From NCBI GenBank assembly GCA_950295325.1, contig OX485805.1, positions 17,473,501 through 17,533,500 of the forward strand: a stretch of 60,000 nt of DNA. The letters are read 5' to 3'. Origin of the DNA: Polytrichum commune (Eukaryota > Streptophyta > Polytrichopsida > Polytrichales > Polytrichaceae). Both the position numbers and the translations under genes were made by a program. The notes below the pieces were generated by a model, which was not told where the DNA came from, searched no databases, and was given only the letters and a program-made list of their open reading frames with translations. Shown one piece after another: positions 42,482 to 55,990 of the stretch. Position 1 is the stretch's first letter; every line of letters begins with the position of its first letter.

Positions 42482-45400
42482 TCAGTGCATGAAGCCATGG
42501 TGGATTTGGCTGGATCCGCTGCCTGAGTCCACTGTCCACTTAAAATTCTTTTTGGTGTCCCAACCTAAATAAGTGCGTAGCACATTTTGGTCTTTAGTGC
42601 TTGGACGACAATATTCCACCTCAATTTGACGAAAGTTGGGGCTAGTTCGAACAAAATTGGGTGAAGACAATGCTTTCACCAACCAAATTGGCTTGGGATG
42701 CTCCTCATCCCCTGCTCGTACGAGGATCAAATAACCTTCATGGCAATCAACACCTACACGAAACGACGGTGCTGGTCGATTGCGGGCAGGGCCAACGTAA
42801 TGCTCGTCCATTGCGAACTCTTCACGAACGTCTCCATTGCTAAAAAACATGGTGTCGGACAACCGTTAAACGACTTTGTGGCCAAAATCCTTGTGTTAAA
42901 GTTGTACGGGTGTCGCCACCAAGTGTCATTAGGGCCGAGCGAATGCGATCCCAATACGCAATCAAAGGTTCATGAGTATCTCTAACACGTCTAGTGATGT
43001 CATCCTCACACAGCTCTTTCCAATATTCAATGAATCCGGATATGCCTTTGATGATTTCCGGCCCATTCCTCACGGGGTCGGATTTACAAGGCTTTGGATC
43101 CCCATCTGGGAGCAAACATTTCCCATCATTGTCTTGACGTCATACGAGTATACCATCATCCGGGCCCCAATTAGGAGATGTGCACAAAAGCTTAAATTGC
43201 ATGGCCGGGAGACCATCATCCCTTATATAGAATCGGAATTGTTGTACTTTGGTATGTTCCACCAAACGGTCCCCTTCCTTCAACATGTATGGCTTGATGA
43301 AGGCCTTGAAATCTGGTACTTCGTCAATCATGTGCGGAATTACCGGCATATGGTCTAAATCCATATACGATTTCATAAGAAGTGGTATGGTTGGAAAATC
43401 TTCTTCATGCAACTTCATGCTCCACCGTCCGAAAGACGCATCAATGTCATCGTGTGTGTGTCCCACCATCAAGAAAGACACAAACACCTCCTTGAAGATT
43501 CTTTTCGCCACAAGCAAGGACCAAAAACAAAATACGTATCGACATTTGTTGTTCTTCGCACAATTATCAAGTTGAACGTGTAGAGTTGGAGGCATATGTT
43601 TCGTACAAAGAGGTTCTCCGGGTGGCTCCGGCAATAACGACATACAAACCTCCTTCCCCGCAAGCAGTGCTTCGTAAAGGGGTGTCGTTCCATAACCATC
43701 AAACAATGCACGTAATGAATGTACCGGTGGCTTATCCAGATCGCGCAAGAATTTTGCAAACGACCCCACCGTGTGGTTAGCATCGCCAGGATAAAAATCC
43801 AAACTATAATGGGCATACTTAACGTCTCCATGTCCGTAGGCAATCATCCCTGGGAAAAAACAAACGATCCATGAATGACAACAATAACAACAACAACCCT
43901 AAACGGATGTATGAAGTTGAAACCTAACGCAAATACATCTAGTAAAATTGGATAGAATTTGAACACATATTTGTGATTTCCTACAAACCTGTGACAGCTA
44001 CGGGCAACTTGAAGAGTCCATCCGTGGCCTTTATTTTCTGTGCATAACAAGGGCATGCGGTCTTCGCGTGGTCCATTTTGTCATGGATGATTGTTAGAAC
44101 CTCTGTAGGCCTCATTATGGATAGAGCATGGTTCTTGTAGTAATCTTGACGGTGAGCCTCTTGGTTGTTGACATGTTCAATATATTTTGCTTGGTGTCTG
44201 GAGTGGGATTCGGTGCCTATGGGGTGGGCGTCTCGAAGACCTTTGTATTTTTCACACGTCGTACATCTAGCGAACTTATCCCCATGTCTCTTCAAAATGT
44301 ATTCAGCAAACTGTTGGTTTTTAATTACACTCAACTTGGACAAAGAAATGGGACCACATCCCGCTATGCGACCCATTTCGTTAATGTCCGTTAATATGTT
44401 CTTCCATTTTGTACCCGTGGGCAACACCATTTGTACAACTTTTCTCCCATGACGACAATGTCCTCGTCTTGTGGGGCATTGCATCGGCCAATGGGACTAT
44501 GATGGTGGAGAGTGTCGCGGAGGCTTGGAGTGTAGCCTCCCGAGGTTTCTTTGTGCCCGAATTTCCATGAAATCGAGAGCGGCGACCCAACGATGAATAC
44601 TTTTGAAACCTATAAAAGTCAGACTTTGACACGGCGTAGATGGTATACCACGCGGTACAACACACATCCACATTCTCAAATGTGACCACCTTATGCCCAT
44701 GGGTGTCAATGTGCACATTTTTGTGGGGGAGTGTTATCTTATGAGCGGTGAGGAAGATGAAAATTTTGGTAATAGGGCCACCAATATCCTATAACCGTGG
44801 AATTGTGGCCTTAAAAATGATGATTTTAGGGTTTAGTAATAAGAGGGTTGAGAAGGATAAACAACATGAAGTCCAAAAATTTATTCATCAGTAGTAGCAC
44901 TAGACATGAAACTATCTTTTGCCTCGTCATCTATATATATTCGAGCACCTTTGCATTGCGAATTGATTTTGGAACTATAGCAAGATTCTTCATTTGGATC
45001 CGAATCTTCGAGATTCAACATTGCAATTGCAACATTCTCGGCATATGATGGGAGACGCGGGCTACGGCTTGGACTTCGTAGGAATTGTCTATGTGCCCAA
45101 AACGGGAGACATGTCCTCTTTCCAATCGTATTCTTGAAATCAAATCGATGAAACATGTAAATAATGTGAAGAAATAAAAATGAACCAATGAATTGAATGA
45201 AACGAATGAATTGAATAAAAATTTATTGTATTAAAACTTACTCACATTCAAATTCAAGCATCTCCTCATCCGAGAGGTCATCATCTTCTTTTGTGAGATC
45301 TTGTATATTCTCCTTAGATGACCCCTCTTTCAAAACGTTTTCCAAAAGCGGTTTCAATATGTGCTCAAACATGTCATTATCACCCTCAAATGCAAGAAGA

Positions 45401-48400
45401 TGTCTGCCACATGCGCGTGTTGCTAGGATAGAAGCTCCAGTGGAACATGTCAAATCAACAACGCGTCCATTCGATGGTGTAAACAATTCAATAAGATCTT
45501 GAAAAAAATGTGGCGATTTTTGATATGGCCCCCTCCAAGGTCTTCCCGATTTTTGAAGAAGCATATTTTTTTCATCCACAAAATTGAAAAGCAAGTTTTT
45601 GCTTTTCAATCCAGTGCCAAAAAAGGTGGAGTTTGGTTGTCTCGTGGATTTTGTGGTAGAAAAATCCCTTACCAAGATATGAGCCATAAATGCCGGAGTC
45701 TACAAAAAAATGTAAATTGTGTTAAAACTATATACAATGCAAATAACACCAAAATAATTAAATAAAAACAATTGTGATGTGTTATACTTACGGTGTAGGT
45801 TGGAGACTCCGGATCCTTGAACACCATGTACGAATTGAGGCAAATAAAAGTCCTAAGAACTTTCATGTTGCCGTTGTATAAGGTTGAATTCAAAACCTTC
45901 TTGGTTTGCATATCGATAGCAGAAAATACTATGAGGACGCCATCATCAGACAAGATGGACTTGCACAAGGACATTGTTGCAACCATCCAGTTCTTGTCAT
46001 ATTTATTCCAAAGAGGAATTTCAGCAAGTCTATTGGAGAGGTTGAAGTCAAGACCGTTGGGAAATTGGAGAAAAACCAAGTCAACGGCAAAGGGAGTCGG
46101 ACTTCCCATGACATGAAATTCGCGATTGTCATTGAACTGAAATACCACAACATATCACAATATAAGACACAAAATAAAACCCAAATGAAAATAAGAATAT
46201 TAGAGAAAATACCAAAACAATAATTATACTTACATTTTCAATAAATTCCCGCCATTGGATCCACTCAGGAGGGCCTACATCCACCCCTTCAGACTTGTTC
46301 TTGACAGCAGTAGATCGAGCAAACGAGAGCGTGAGAAAGTTCTTCAGTATGAATAACTCTTTTCTTAAAATATCCGTTGGCGCACGATGAATAGCGTCAT
46401 AGGTGCTGAAGAATGAAATTCCAATACATCGCACCCATACTTTGAACTTTCGCCTCCAAGTGGATTCTTATCCAAATCATTGGAAAGAACAAGCAATTCT
46501 TCATGTTGTGAAATTTCCGATTGATCTTGTATTTTGGTTTCAGGAACATGTTTCCTCTTACGACGTTTTGTCTCTTTTGGTTCTGGCTCTCTAAGTTTAA
46601 GCTGCACAATTTGTGCTTGCAAAATTGCAGTATCACGAGGATCCACATTTTTAGCATCATTTATCTGACGGATTGTCTTCTCACTCGACGGACATGCATC
46701 TTTAGGACAATCAAGATACCAACCACAATCCTCATAATGTGGGAGCGACCAATCCAAACAAATCTCAGTAGTGAACATGCATGAATCTCCTGCACCAGTG
46801 TCACGCCAATTTGGGAAAAAACGAGGTTCCCCTATAACGCATTTATGTGGAATCAAAATATATCGAAAATACCTACACACAAAAATATTGTAAGTCAAAT
46901 ATTTCATGACAATTTGACAAATAGAATCAAAAAAATCAAAAAAATAATAAGATTAGGTTGTACTTGTATAATACACGTTTCATAGCAAGATCAATATTAG
47001 GTTGCTCATCCCAACCGTTGTGTTTTTTAACTTTTCCGCTTTGGAATTCACGATAGAATATTGAATTGAAAGCCGCAAACTTCCAGGTTTGGATATACTC
47101 GGAGAGAGTAGACACATCTGCAGGCAACCTAAGAGGAGATGAAAGAATACTTTGAAGCTCTTCGATAGCTTTTTTTTCCAACTGTGCCCAATATGTAGAC
47201 TTTGATAACCAATCATCAAGTGCAGAATCAGAGAGGGGCGATTTCGGGAAATGCAATGCATCTTTGTCAAATCTATTGCCATTTCAAAGCTTGAGCCATC
47301 CAACACGATGAAGTTTCTCTTGTAGCATTTCAGGCACCGAAAATGAACCCCAATGGCGCTTAATTTCTTCAAGGAAAGCAGAGGTAAGGTTGATGTCGGC
47401 AATCGCTAGTTGTTTCGTAAACCTAGAAGATAACATTGCACGTTTTTTGTTGACAGCTGCAGACATTGCTTTTGAAACTCCGTCTGATGTCCGTTCAAGA
47501 GGATGAGTTTCATTGTACTGGTTGAGAGCAATATCGCTAGCCTCAGCAAGTTCTTGCTGAAAAATCAAACAAAAGTCAATATTTATAAGTACATATAGAT
47601 GTAATGTAAAATGAAGATGAATAAACATAAGGCACATATTAGCAATGGTAGAAGAACTTACACTGTACATGTAATCCAAAAAAATTGGTCGTGTTAAAGA
47701 ATACCAAGTTTCGACGGACTTCTCCTCACATCATTTATAACTCTATAGATCCAGTTGTTTTCTGAAGAAAGTCAAAGGCATGGTGCCAATACTTTGCATC
47801 CGATATAAAGTACGCACCAAATTGGTGGATACGTGAGAATTCTTGGTTGACCTGAAAAAAATATTAAATTGATTAGATTCATGATGATATAATTTAGAAA
47901 ACAAAATATAAACTAGAAATAAATGTAAAAAAATAGGTAAGAATATTACTTGTTGATGTCATGCATAGCAGTCAACAAACTTGGAATGTCGTCAGGCTCG
48001 GGCGCCAAAATGATAGAATCCACAAAGACATGACGTTCATAATCTTCGGTATATACGCAGTCAATATAATTTCTCCAAGCAAAATATCCGTGATTTCCAT
48101 CCCATATAAAAAACATCTTGTTCTTGTATGACGTCAATGACAAATCTGTATCCAATTGAGATTCAAACAGGGCATTGGCTTGAGCCCAATTTGGGCTCCA
48201 AGATGCGCGAACCTCATCGTCCACGAATTGAAAGTTTCCCTTAGAATCGGTGGCCGATATATAAAACACACGGTCACCATCACGATAACCATTGAAAAAA
48301 TCAGCCTCCAATTTAGTAATGTCACCCTTCAAAGCAGGACGCACAATCGGCATAGGAACCATGCGACATAAGGGTACATGCAAGCGAGCATTAGGTCCAG

Positions 48401-48894
48401 CACGGATTGAAGAAATTGTGGAAGTGGAATTGATCTTTCGTTTGTTCGTAAACTCCTACACTTTCTCTTGATAAGTTTTATTGTCACCATCATTATCTTC
48501 ATCCGAGTCAAAATCATCGAAGGATTCATTTTTCTTTTTCTTATTATGAAGATTTGACGATATGTCCTGATGATGATGAACTTGTTGAGATGGACGATCT
48601 TGAGTTGAATGCATTGTGGAATCATCATCAGTAGAAATAGGAGTCGTTCTCTCCAAATCCATTGATTGGTCCTAAAACAAATGAAATAAATTTCATAAAT
48701 ATTTCAAAACCAGTAGCAACACATTAGCAATAACATTCCAAAAACAACAGCAATAGCAACAACAATAACAACAGAATACCACGAACACAAGGAATAATGA
48801 CAAAAATTATTCTAGACAATGTCATTTGCACCTTTAAATATTGTACGATAAGGGTGGCCGTCCAACTACAGGTCTACCAAAGTTGGGTGTGACG

Positions 48895-49515
48895 TTTGGG
48901 TCGAACGACCCAAACTATCCACGCGGTTTCAATCGAGCGACCCAAACCGCCTACAGCCAGTTTGGATCGTTCGACCCAAACCATGCTTACAGTTTGGGTT
49001 GGTTTAGGCAAACAGTTTGGGTCGTTCGACCCAAACCATGCTCACAGTTTGGATCGGTCGACCCAAACTATGCAGAAAGTTTGGGTCGTTCGACCCAAAC
49101 TATGCAGAAAGTTTGGGTCGTTCGACCCAAACTATGCAGAAAGTTTGGGTCGTTCGACCCAAACTATGCAGAAAGTTTGGGTCGTTCGACCCAAACTATG
49201 CAGAAAGTTTGGGTCGTTCGACCCAAACCATGCTTACAGTTTGGGTCGGTCGGCCCAAACCATGCACACAGTTTGGGTCGGTCGACCCAAACTAGGCAAA
49301 CAGATTGGGTCGGTCGACCCAAACCATGCTCACAGTTTGGGTCGGTCGACCCAAACCATGCTCACAGTTTGGGTCGGTCGACCCAAACGATGCTCACAGT
49401 TTGGGTCAATCGACCCAAACTATGCAGAAAGTTTGGGTCGTTCGACCCAAACCATGCTTACAGTTTGGGTCGGTCGACCCAAACTAGGCACACAGTTTGG
49501 ATCGAACGACCCAAA
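48895..49515. repeat. TTTGGGTCG palindrome array, about 19 units, copy 2
   Basis: This has the same 20-bp palindrome and 32-bp period as copy 1 but about twice the number of units. A block at 49080-49225 consists of five nearly identical units with spacer CTATGCAGAAAG and centre TT, a recent local amplification. Others use centres GT, GC or AA. It lies in the first intron of the inactivated methyltransferase-like gene. Confidence 0.92.
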
Positions 49516-49743
49516 CTGTCCGCAATTTACGCCTGATTATGCGCAATTACCCAGTCATCACGAAAGTGTAAACAAACCTTGTACTGCACCTGTAGATGAG
49601 AGAGCTTGCAGCGACGAGCTCAGGTCCGACAGATGGGAGAAAAAAGACTAAATGCTTTGGGGGTGTGGCAATTTGTACTACTCGTCCCTGCAACCATATT
49701 TAGTGTGGCTCTTCGTGGCCCCGCATAGCCGCTAGAAAATTGT

Positions 49744-50725
49744 CAGCGTAGACCCTGTGCGTTAACGCACAGGGTCTGCGCTGGCAACTTTGAGGCCACC
49801 GTGCGGTAGCGCATACACCCTGTGCGTTAGCGCATAAGGCCTGTGCGTTAGTGCATAGACCTTATGCGTTAACGCACATAGCCGAGAAATGAATTTGAAA
49901 AAAACTTGTAAAATCTGGAAAAAATGCTAATGGGGTCCCAAAAAAAAACAAAAATATGCTATATTATCTAAATCTCCGTAGCTACAAATTCTTCTGATAT
50001 TTTGTTTTGGTTTGAAATCATTTTCTTTTCTCATTCTTCTATCTATTTCCTTGTTTTGGGCCACCTCGTAAATTTTGGATTTCGGGGCAAAAAAAAAATT
50101 ATGCTAGTTTGTATCATTTTCTAGCTCCTATAACATATTGCATGAATACTTGAGTAGACATATTTCTCATTTCTTGCATTCTAACCCCGTTTTGAATAGT
50201 TTTTTTGCTCCTACACTCTGCACATTGATTTAAATTCATACAATAGATATTTGTTTTACTTTTAGGCTCTCCTAGTCGTTTTACCTCCCAACTTTTGGCC
50301 TTCCTAAGTTACTCTTACAAACCCTGTGCGTTAACGCACAGGGTTTTACCTCCCAACTTTGGCCTTCCTAAGTTGCGCTTACAAACCCTGTGCGTTAACG
50401 AACAAGGTTTCTCCTCCCAACTTTGGCCTTCCTAAGTTGTTCTTACAAACCCTGTGCGTTAACGCAAAGGGTTTCTCCTCCTAATTTTTTGCCTCCTAAG
50501 TTGCGCTTACAAACCCTGTGCTATAACGCACAGGGTTTCTCCTCCCAACTTTGGCCTTCCTAAGTTGCTCTTATAAACCCTGTGCGTTATTGCACAGGGT
50601 TTGTCCTCCCAACTTTTTGCCTCCTAAGTTGCTCTTACAAACCCTGTGCGTTAATGGACAGGGTTTGTAAGAGCAACTTAGGATGCAAAAAGTTGGGAGG
50701 ACAAACCCTGTGCGTTTTCCTCCTG
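49744..50725. repeat. GTTAAC palindrome array of copy 2 with a 100-bp inverted pair
   Basis: The TGTGCGTTAACGCACA-type palindromes recur at 49752-49785 and from about 50316 to 50725 with spacers of the CTCCCAACTTTGGCCTTCC type. At 50606-50710 one spacer and its palindrome are followed by an inverted copy of the same spacer, forming a long hairpin that copy 1 lacks. The array is shorter than in copy 1 and lacks its homogenised CTCTGCGTTAACGTATAG units. Confidence 0.85.
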
Positions 50726-51187
50726 ACTTCTAGCCTTCCTAAATTTCTGTTATATACCATGTGCATTAACGTATAGGGTTTCTCCTCTCCAATTTATAAC
50801 CTCTATAAATTACTACTACATGACATGTGAGTGAACGTACAAGGTTCTCCGTCCTAACTTACAACTTATGCACTATCAAATTATGTGAACGTTGAACGGA
50901 CTTACCTTTTTGTTTGTCGTCTTCTTTGAACCCATCTTCAATTCAGACTCTGATATACGATCGTCTACATCCTCTTTGCTCTTTGCACCTTCATCATCCT
51001 CCATCGCATCAAAATCCAGTGTCTTCACAGTTTCTTCTACCGTACTCAACAAGTTTTTTTTCCCTTCTTTATTTGCATTATTCTTTCCCACATTGAGTCT
51101 GAACCTCTTTTTCTCGGAAGTGAAATACAAAGCTTTCCTACGTCTTCTCTTCGGCCTCACGAGTGTTCTCTCTACATCGTCCACCAT

Positions 51188-51708
51188 CGTTGGTGTCTAT
51201 GATATGTTTTCTATCAGGTACTCTCATTTATTCTTTCAATATATCTATCTCACAAAATCCGGCGTATATTACGATCACATGTTGTAATTGGCGTTAAATG
51301 ACAAGATATTTCGACACGTTTGTCATTATGTGTTTATTTTTGTTATATCCGCCAAAATTTTCTGACACCTACTTTGTTCTATTCATAATGATCAATAATT
51401 TATTTTTCCAACCAATGTTAATTCTTTCTACATCTACGTCAGTCCACACATATATATTTTAAATTTCTACCAATACTTTTAGTATTTGACGCCATTTTGT
51501 GTATATCTTGCTCGTAAATATTCTCTGACTATTATTGTGTTATGTCCACTTCTGTATTATTAGATGCTATGTATCACACGCTTTCATCTCCATCCATTAT
51601 TGTATCACACGTTTTCATTTCCATTCATTTCCTCACACAACTCTATACAAAAGCAACATTCACCCCATATTTTTGTGATGTGTTGTTCATATGTTCTTTT
51701 GATTTTCT
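51188..51708. promoter_or_regulatory. Bidirectional promoter region of MULE copy 2
   Basis: This is the counterpart of the divergent spacer of copy 1, between the start codons of the methyltransferase-like gene (51187, minus) and the transposase (51709, plus). It is nearly unchanged in sequence and length. Confidence 0.6.
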
Positions 51709-54700
51709 ATGGCTACCATTAGAGCTCATGGATCTTTTGTTCCCTTCATCTTGCCACTCCAAGATGATCGTCATGTGAGTGTTTCAGAGGATTTACTTAG
51801 TTTGAGATTCAACCTCCAGATAGGAACTATGTATTTAGAGCATGAGATGTACTCTGCAGATGGAGAGGTGTATGAAACGATTTTGGTTCCAAAAAATAGA
51901 ACTGATGTTGGTTTTATGTGGATCTTAGGACTTGGTTTATTTAGGGTGATAGGACTTTCTGAGTCTCAGATGCAAGCTTCAACTGTCATTTTGACAAACG
52001 AATCCGGTACATCCACAGTTCAAATTCCCTCTATCGCACCTGTTAAGGTGGAACCCCTTGATGATAGTGTGTTTATGCTATTAGATTCAGAAGATGACAT
52101 TTGTGCATCTATTGATCTTTCAAACACATCGCCATTTCCATTTAGAAGTGTTCATTCTACTCCTTCCCAACTTCCTATACATGTAGCCAAATCCCCTTGC
52201 GGTCTTATGTACAAGAAGGTGGTTCCCCAAATCTCACCTTCTCAACGTCCTCCACTACACCCTTCACCTTCATCTACAGGGTTGACTATAGTTGATGCCT
52301 TGAAGCTGACAAAGTCAAGAAAAAAATCAAAGTCCGATCTTGCATCCATTGATTTTGACAGTATAGATGTTCGTGAAGTCAAATACTTACCATCTTCTTT
52401 TAATGGTGATGTTTTGTTTCTCTTGCCTCTTGTGGCACTCAAAGCTCCAAGTACGTATGGTCGCTCAATGGACGGCATGGACAAGATGTGCGACGGTCAC
52501 CCTTGGTGTACCACCAAAACCACGAATATCCAAAATGACTTTGGACTGTCCTTCCGGCGCTCTACTTGTGCTGGTCATCTCCAATGTCATAATGACTACT
52601 GTGATTACATGAATCGCAATGGGGGCCTCCGGAACAACACTGAATGGGCCGGTTCAACTCCTATCCCATTTGCTGTGGGTGTTGTTCCCCCTACTAAGTC
52701 CACTGTCGAGTGTAAGGTATGTCGTTCCACACCTGTGTGCATTGCTTTGTGTAATGCTCGAATCATATACATCCACTCCACATCCGTTGGAATGTCCAGG
52801 GCTTGCATTCATCTTGGTGTACATGATCACCCTGTGGCCAATGGCACATGCCGTAAATCATTGGATATGGCATACCAATGCGTTGCAAATGAGGTATTGA
52901 AAATACCCACAGCAAAAGTTCAGCCATAGTTATGGCGGCGAGCAAACAATTCTTGGCCGATTACCTTCTCAAATCTCCCGCAAATGTCGAAGGCCATCAC
53001 TTGGTTGGTTCATCCCTAGAGGTCGTCATGGACAAATTCAACACTCTTGCGTCTCCAAATTGTCGTAACTTTGTATCTGGATCAAAGCGTTTTTTGCGTA
53101 GTGGAATGGGAACTATAGATAGTATTATGGCGCTCAAAGACCACTCTGCTTTCAAATTTGTCCATGGTAGTCGGTTCCCAGGGCAGTCAAAGGACAAAGT
53201 GTTTGTTTTCAAGATGTCTGTAGACCTTCCAGGTAGTGGTGTGGAGCTTGTGAAGAGGATGCAAGTCGGTGGGGATATGGAGAATTCATGGATTATGTTT
53301 GATCATGTCAAACGTTTGAAGGATTGGACGACCATGGCTTGCTATGTGTACGACAGTCGATACTGTAAAGTGTGGACTATTGCGTGTTGTGACATGCAAT
53401 CTGAAAATGGTGTAGCACAAATTCTCTTTTGGGAAAATTTGAATGCTGTTATGGGAAAAAATGGTGTACCAAACGTAAACTTCAAAGGATTTATGGCTGA
53501 TAGCGCTCAAGCTAATTGGAATGAGGTGAGGGCGATTTACGGGGATGGTGATCCAAGTCTACCCATGGTTGCACGTGAGCGTACATGTCTTTTCCATTGA
53601 TCCGCAAGCTTGGATAAGGTGACCCAAAAGTATATCAAACCATCATTGCAATTTCAACACAAACAAATATGCAAGGATTACAAAGACGCGAAAACAATGG
53701 ACGACGCTGAGACCAAGTACCATGTGATTCGTTCTTGGTGGTTGTCATCTGGAGCTGCCTCCGAAGAATGCATCCTTGGCCTTTCAGAGTGGTTGGGATT
53801 TTGGCACTTTCGTTACAGACAATGGGGTGGCCATATGCTACTTGTAAGTACATATCAAACTTCATTATTCAATGTAATATATCTTATGTTTTTCTTATCA
53901 TTGTCTTTCTGTGTTGTTCATAGGATATGACAATAGAAGAGCGTGCGGGAATGCCAACATGCAACCTTGCAGAGACTGTACACAACAAACAACAAACAGT
54001 TTGGGTCGTTCGACCCAAACCTTGTATGCAGTTTGGGTCGTTCGACCCAAACGTGGCAGCCATTTTGGGTTGAACGACCCAAACCTAGATATATAATCTA
54101 TCTTATGTTTGTCTTATCCTTGTATTTGTGTGTTGTTCATAGGATATGACAATAGAAGAGCGTGCAGAAATGCCAACATGCAACCTTGCAGAGACTGTAC
54201 ACAATAAATGGCTCCAACAGTCCGGCAACAAGATGACTTGTTTATATGAAGCTACAGTGGACGACATGATTTGTGCCTTCATGCAAATTGCAAATTACTG
54301 GACATGGTTGAAAGGGGGGTCTGATGGTAAAGGTCCTGATTCGGCCTCCTTGAAACTCAAAGCAGCTGCCAGGTGTGGAGATCCAAAAATGTTGGCTGAT
54401 GCCATGAAGACGTCAACACTAGAGATTGTGCATTGGAAGGGTCAGAACTCTTTGGTTCCACCAAACGCAAACTCAACCTACCACCGGGTGCTGATTGTGA
54501 CTCTCACCGACCCGACAAAGTGAACTATTCCAATCCTCGTCCCAACACTCGAGCAACTCGTCAACGCATAGAGGAATCGTTGAGTTCTGCAATTCATGGT
54601 GTGGTTCATACTACATCCCTGTTAGAGACTGATTGTCTTGCTTCTAAGTGGCACATTGCAAGATTGCCACCCAACTCAGCCAAACGTTGTTGGGCACTGC

Positions 54701-55491
54701 AGGCCATTACAGGGACTATGTGCAATGTGAAAGTCGGGACTGGGAAACATGGCACACCTGCTCCAACATACAAAGGGCTCAGGAAGGAATTTCGCTCTCC
54801 CAACAATGTGGAGTATGAATTTTGGTTTTGTCCTGACGACATCAAACGTTGTGTGAGTGGCAGTAAGAAGAAATATGTGTTGGATTGGCCTATAGTACCC
54901 AACACGTGGCCAGTGAAGATAGGTACCAATCTATCGAGAGAGGAGGTTTTGGCACTTGAAGATGTTGGATTTCAACTACAGCAGAGGGAGGCATTGTCTC
55001 CTCGTCGTAGGCTTTCAACAATTGCAACTCTTCCCATCCCTCGCTCGCATTTTTCTATACCACCAAACCCAGACGCCCACCCTACATTCAGATTTGGGAA
55101 GACAGTGCGTCGTAATCCAACAGCACCTCTGGCGGATCACAAAAACAAATGGGAGAGCGCCGGACTCATGGAAGGTTACTATGTGGTTGGGGTCACTGCC
55201 ATTCCATATCCGGGCTTTGGAGTGATAATCAACATTGTCTCCAAGCAGGATATCACCTACCATGTCACAATTGGCGATATCCCGCATTGCACATGTCCAG
55301 ATTTCACGAAAATGTCCTCTCATGCATTGGGAAAAAAAAGAAAATGGGTGTATTGTAAACATCTTTATTATGTGTTTAGATTTTTGTGCAAGGTGGATTA
55401 CGAGAGTGACAAGTTCATTCATGCACCTACATATACCTATAATGAGGTCATGCGACTACTTGAACTTGCTGGTATTGTAGAATGTGAGTAG
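51709..55491 (+). pseudogene. MULE-type transposase of copy 2, additionally frameshifted
   Basis: Blocks are 51709-52929, 52932-53600, 53601-53843, an intron 53844-54142 and 54143-55491. It shares with copy 1 the frame change before AIVMAASK and the TGA after CLFH (53598-53600). In addition it has lost 19 bp near 54408, with a GAAG repeat at the breakpoints, which shifts the frame after MLADAMK; the frame resumes from about 54433. The SWIM motif HCTCPDF...YCKHLYYVF is intact downstream. It cannot encode full-length transposase without several corrections. Confidence 0.85.
54000..54084. repeat. Palindrome array (3 units) in the transposase intron of copy 2
   Basis: Three TTTGGGTCGnnCGACCCAAA units, one with a base change, lie between the two copies of the duplicated splice-acceptor region. 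Copy 1 has seven, so unit number changes freely between insertions. Confidence 0.9.
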
Positions 55492-55639
55492 TATTGCAAG
55501 TGCTCTATTAAGCAACATATATTTGAATGTCAATAAATGACATGTTTTGGTTTGGATTATTATAATAAAAAATAGCAATGGATTGAAAGTATTTCAAATG
55601 ATTCAGTAACTTCATTTTTATTTTGACTGCGACCCAACC

Positions 55640-55990
55640 ATGTGTGATTTGATTGATTCACACGGATAAATAATAACACATTTTCTAAAAATAAAAAATA
55701 ATTAAGAAGATTCTACGCATATCCGCGTAGTAACGTCTTCTTGGTATCCGCCTATAGATTAATCCTGCTTTATCACTAGCTCAATTTGGGATAGCACCAG
55801 TCAATGTAACCAACCGGATTCGAACCCGGGTTGATCCAGACCTAATACCAGTCTCTTACACAACTCGCATCCACAGGCAGATGTCTCAAAACCTAGTAGC
55901 TACCTACATATTCATTATTTCTAATATCTAATTTTCTTTCTTTTGTAGATTCTGGGCCTTTATTCAACCCGTGAGCAGTTTGAGTGGCTC
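55640..55990 (-). repeat. tRNA-derived SINE-like insert of copy 2
   Basis: This is the same insert as in copy 1, with the B box GGTTCGAATCC conserved on the minus strand (about 55807-55820). The left flanking repeat is more diverged (AACCATGTGTGATTT) than the right (CCCGTGAGCAGTTT). A duplicate of the transposase 3' end follows at 55996-56067. Confidence 0.6.

Larger units (their letters stand above)
45238..51187 (-). pseudogene. ParB/methyltransferase-like gene of copy 2, inactivated
   Basis: The exon layout matches copy 1 (first exon 51187-50906, last 45699-45238). Lesions relative to copy 1 are a Trp codon changed to TAG at 48456-48458, two stops in the third exon (47743-47745 and 47731-47733), and a 33-bp in-frame deletion near 47301 with a CAAC microhomology. 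A further Trp is changed to TGA near 47285, and one base is lost near 46410. The ParB-like DGNHG has lost the Arg of DGNHR. The methyltransferase-like exons remain open. The product would end early, so this copy cannot supply the protein. Confidence 0.85.

Noticed and set aside
48841-49651. Overlapping open frames through the copy 2 palindrome array (repeats such as GSFDPNHA and VWVGRPK)
   Set aside because: The array lies in an intron, and its dyad sequence gives open frames on both strands and in several phases, which is a repeat artefact.
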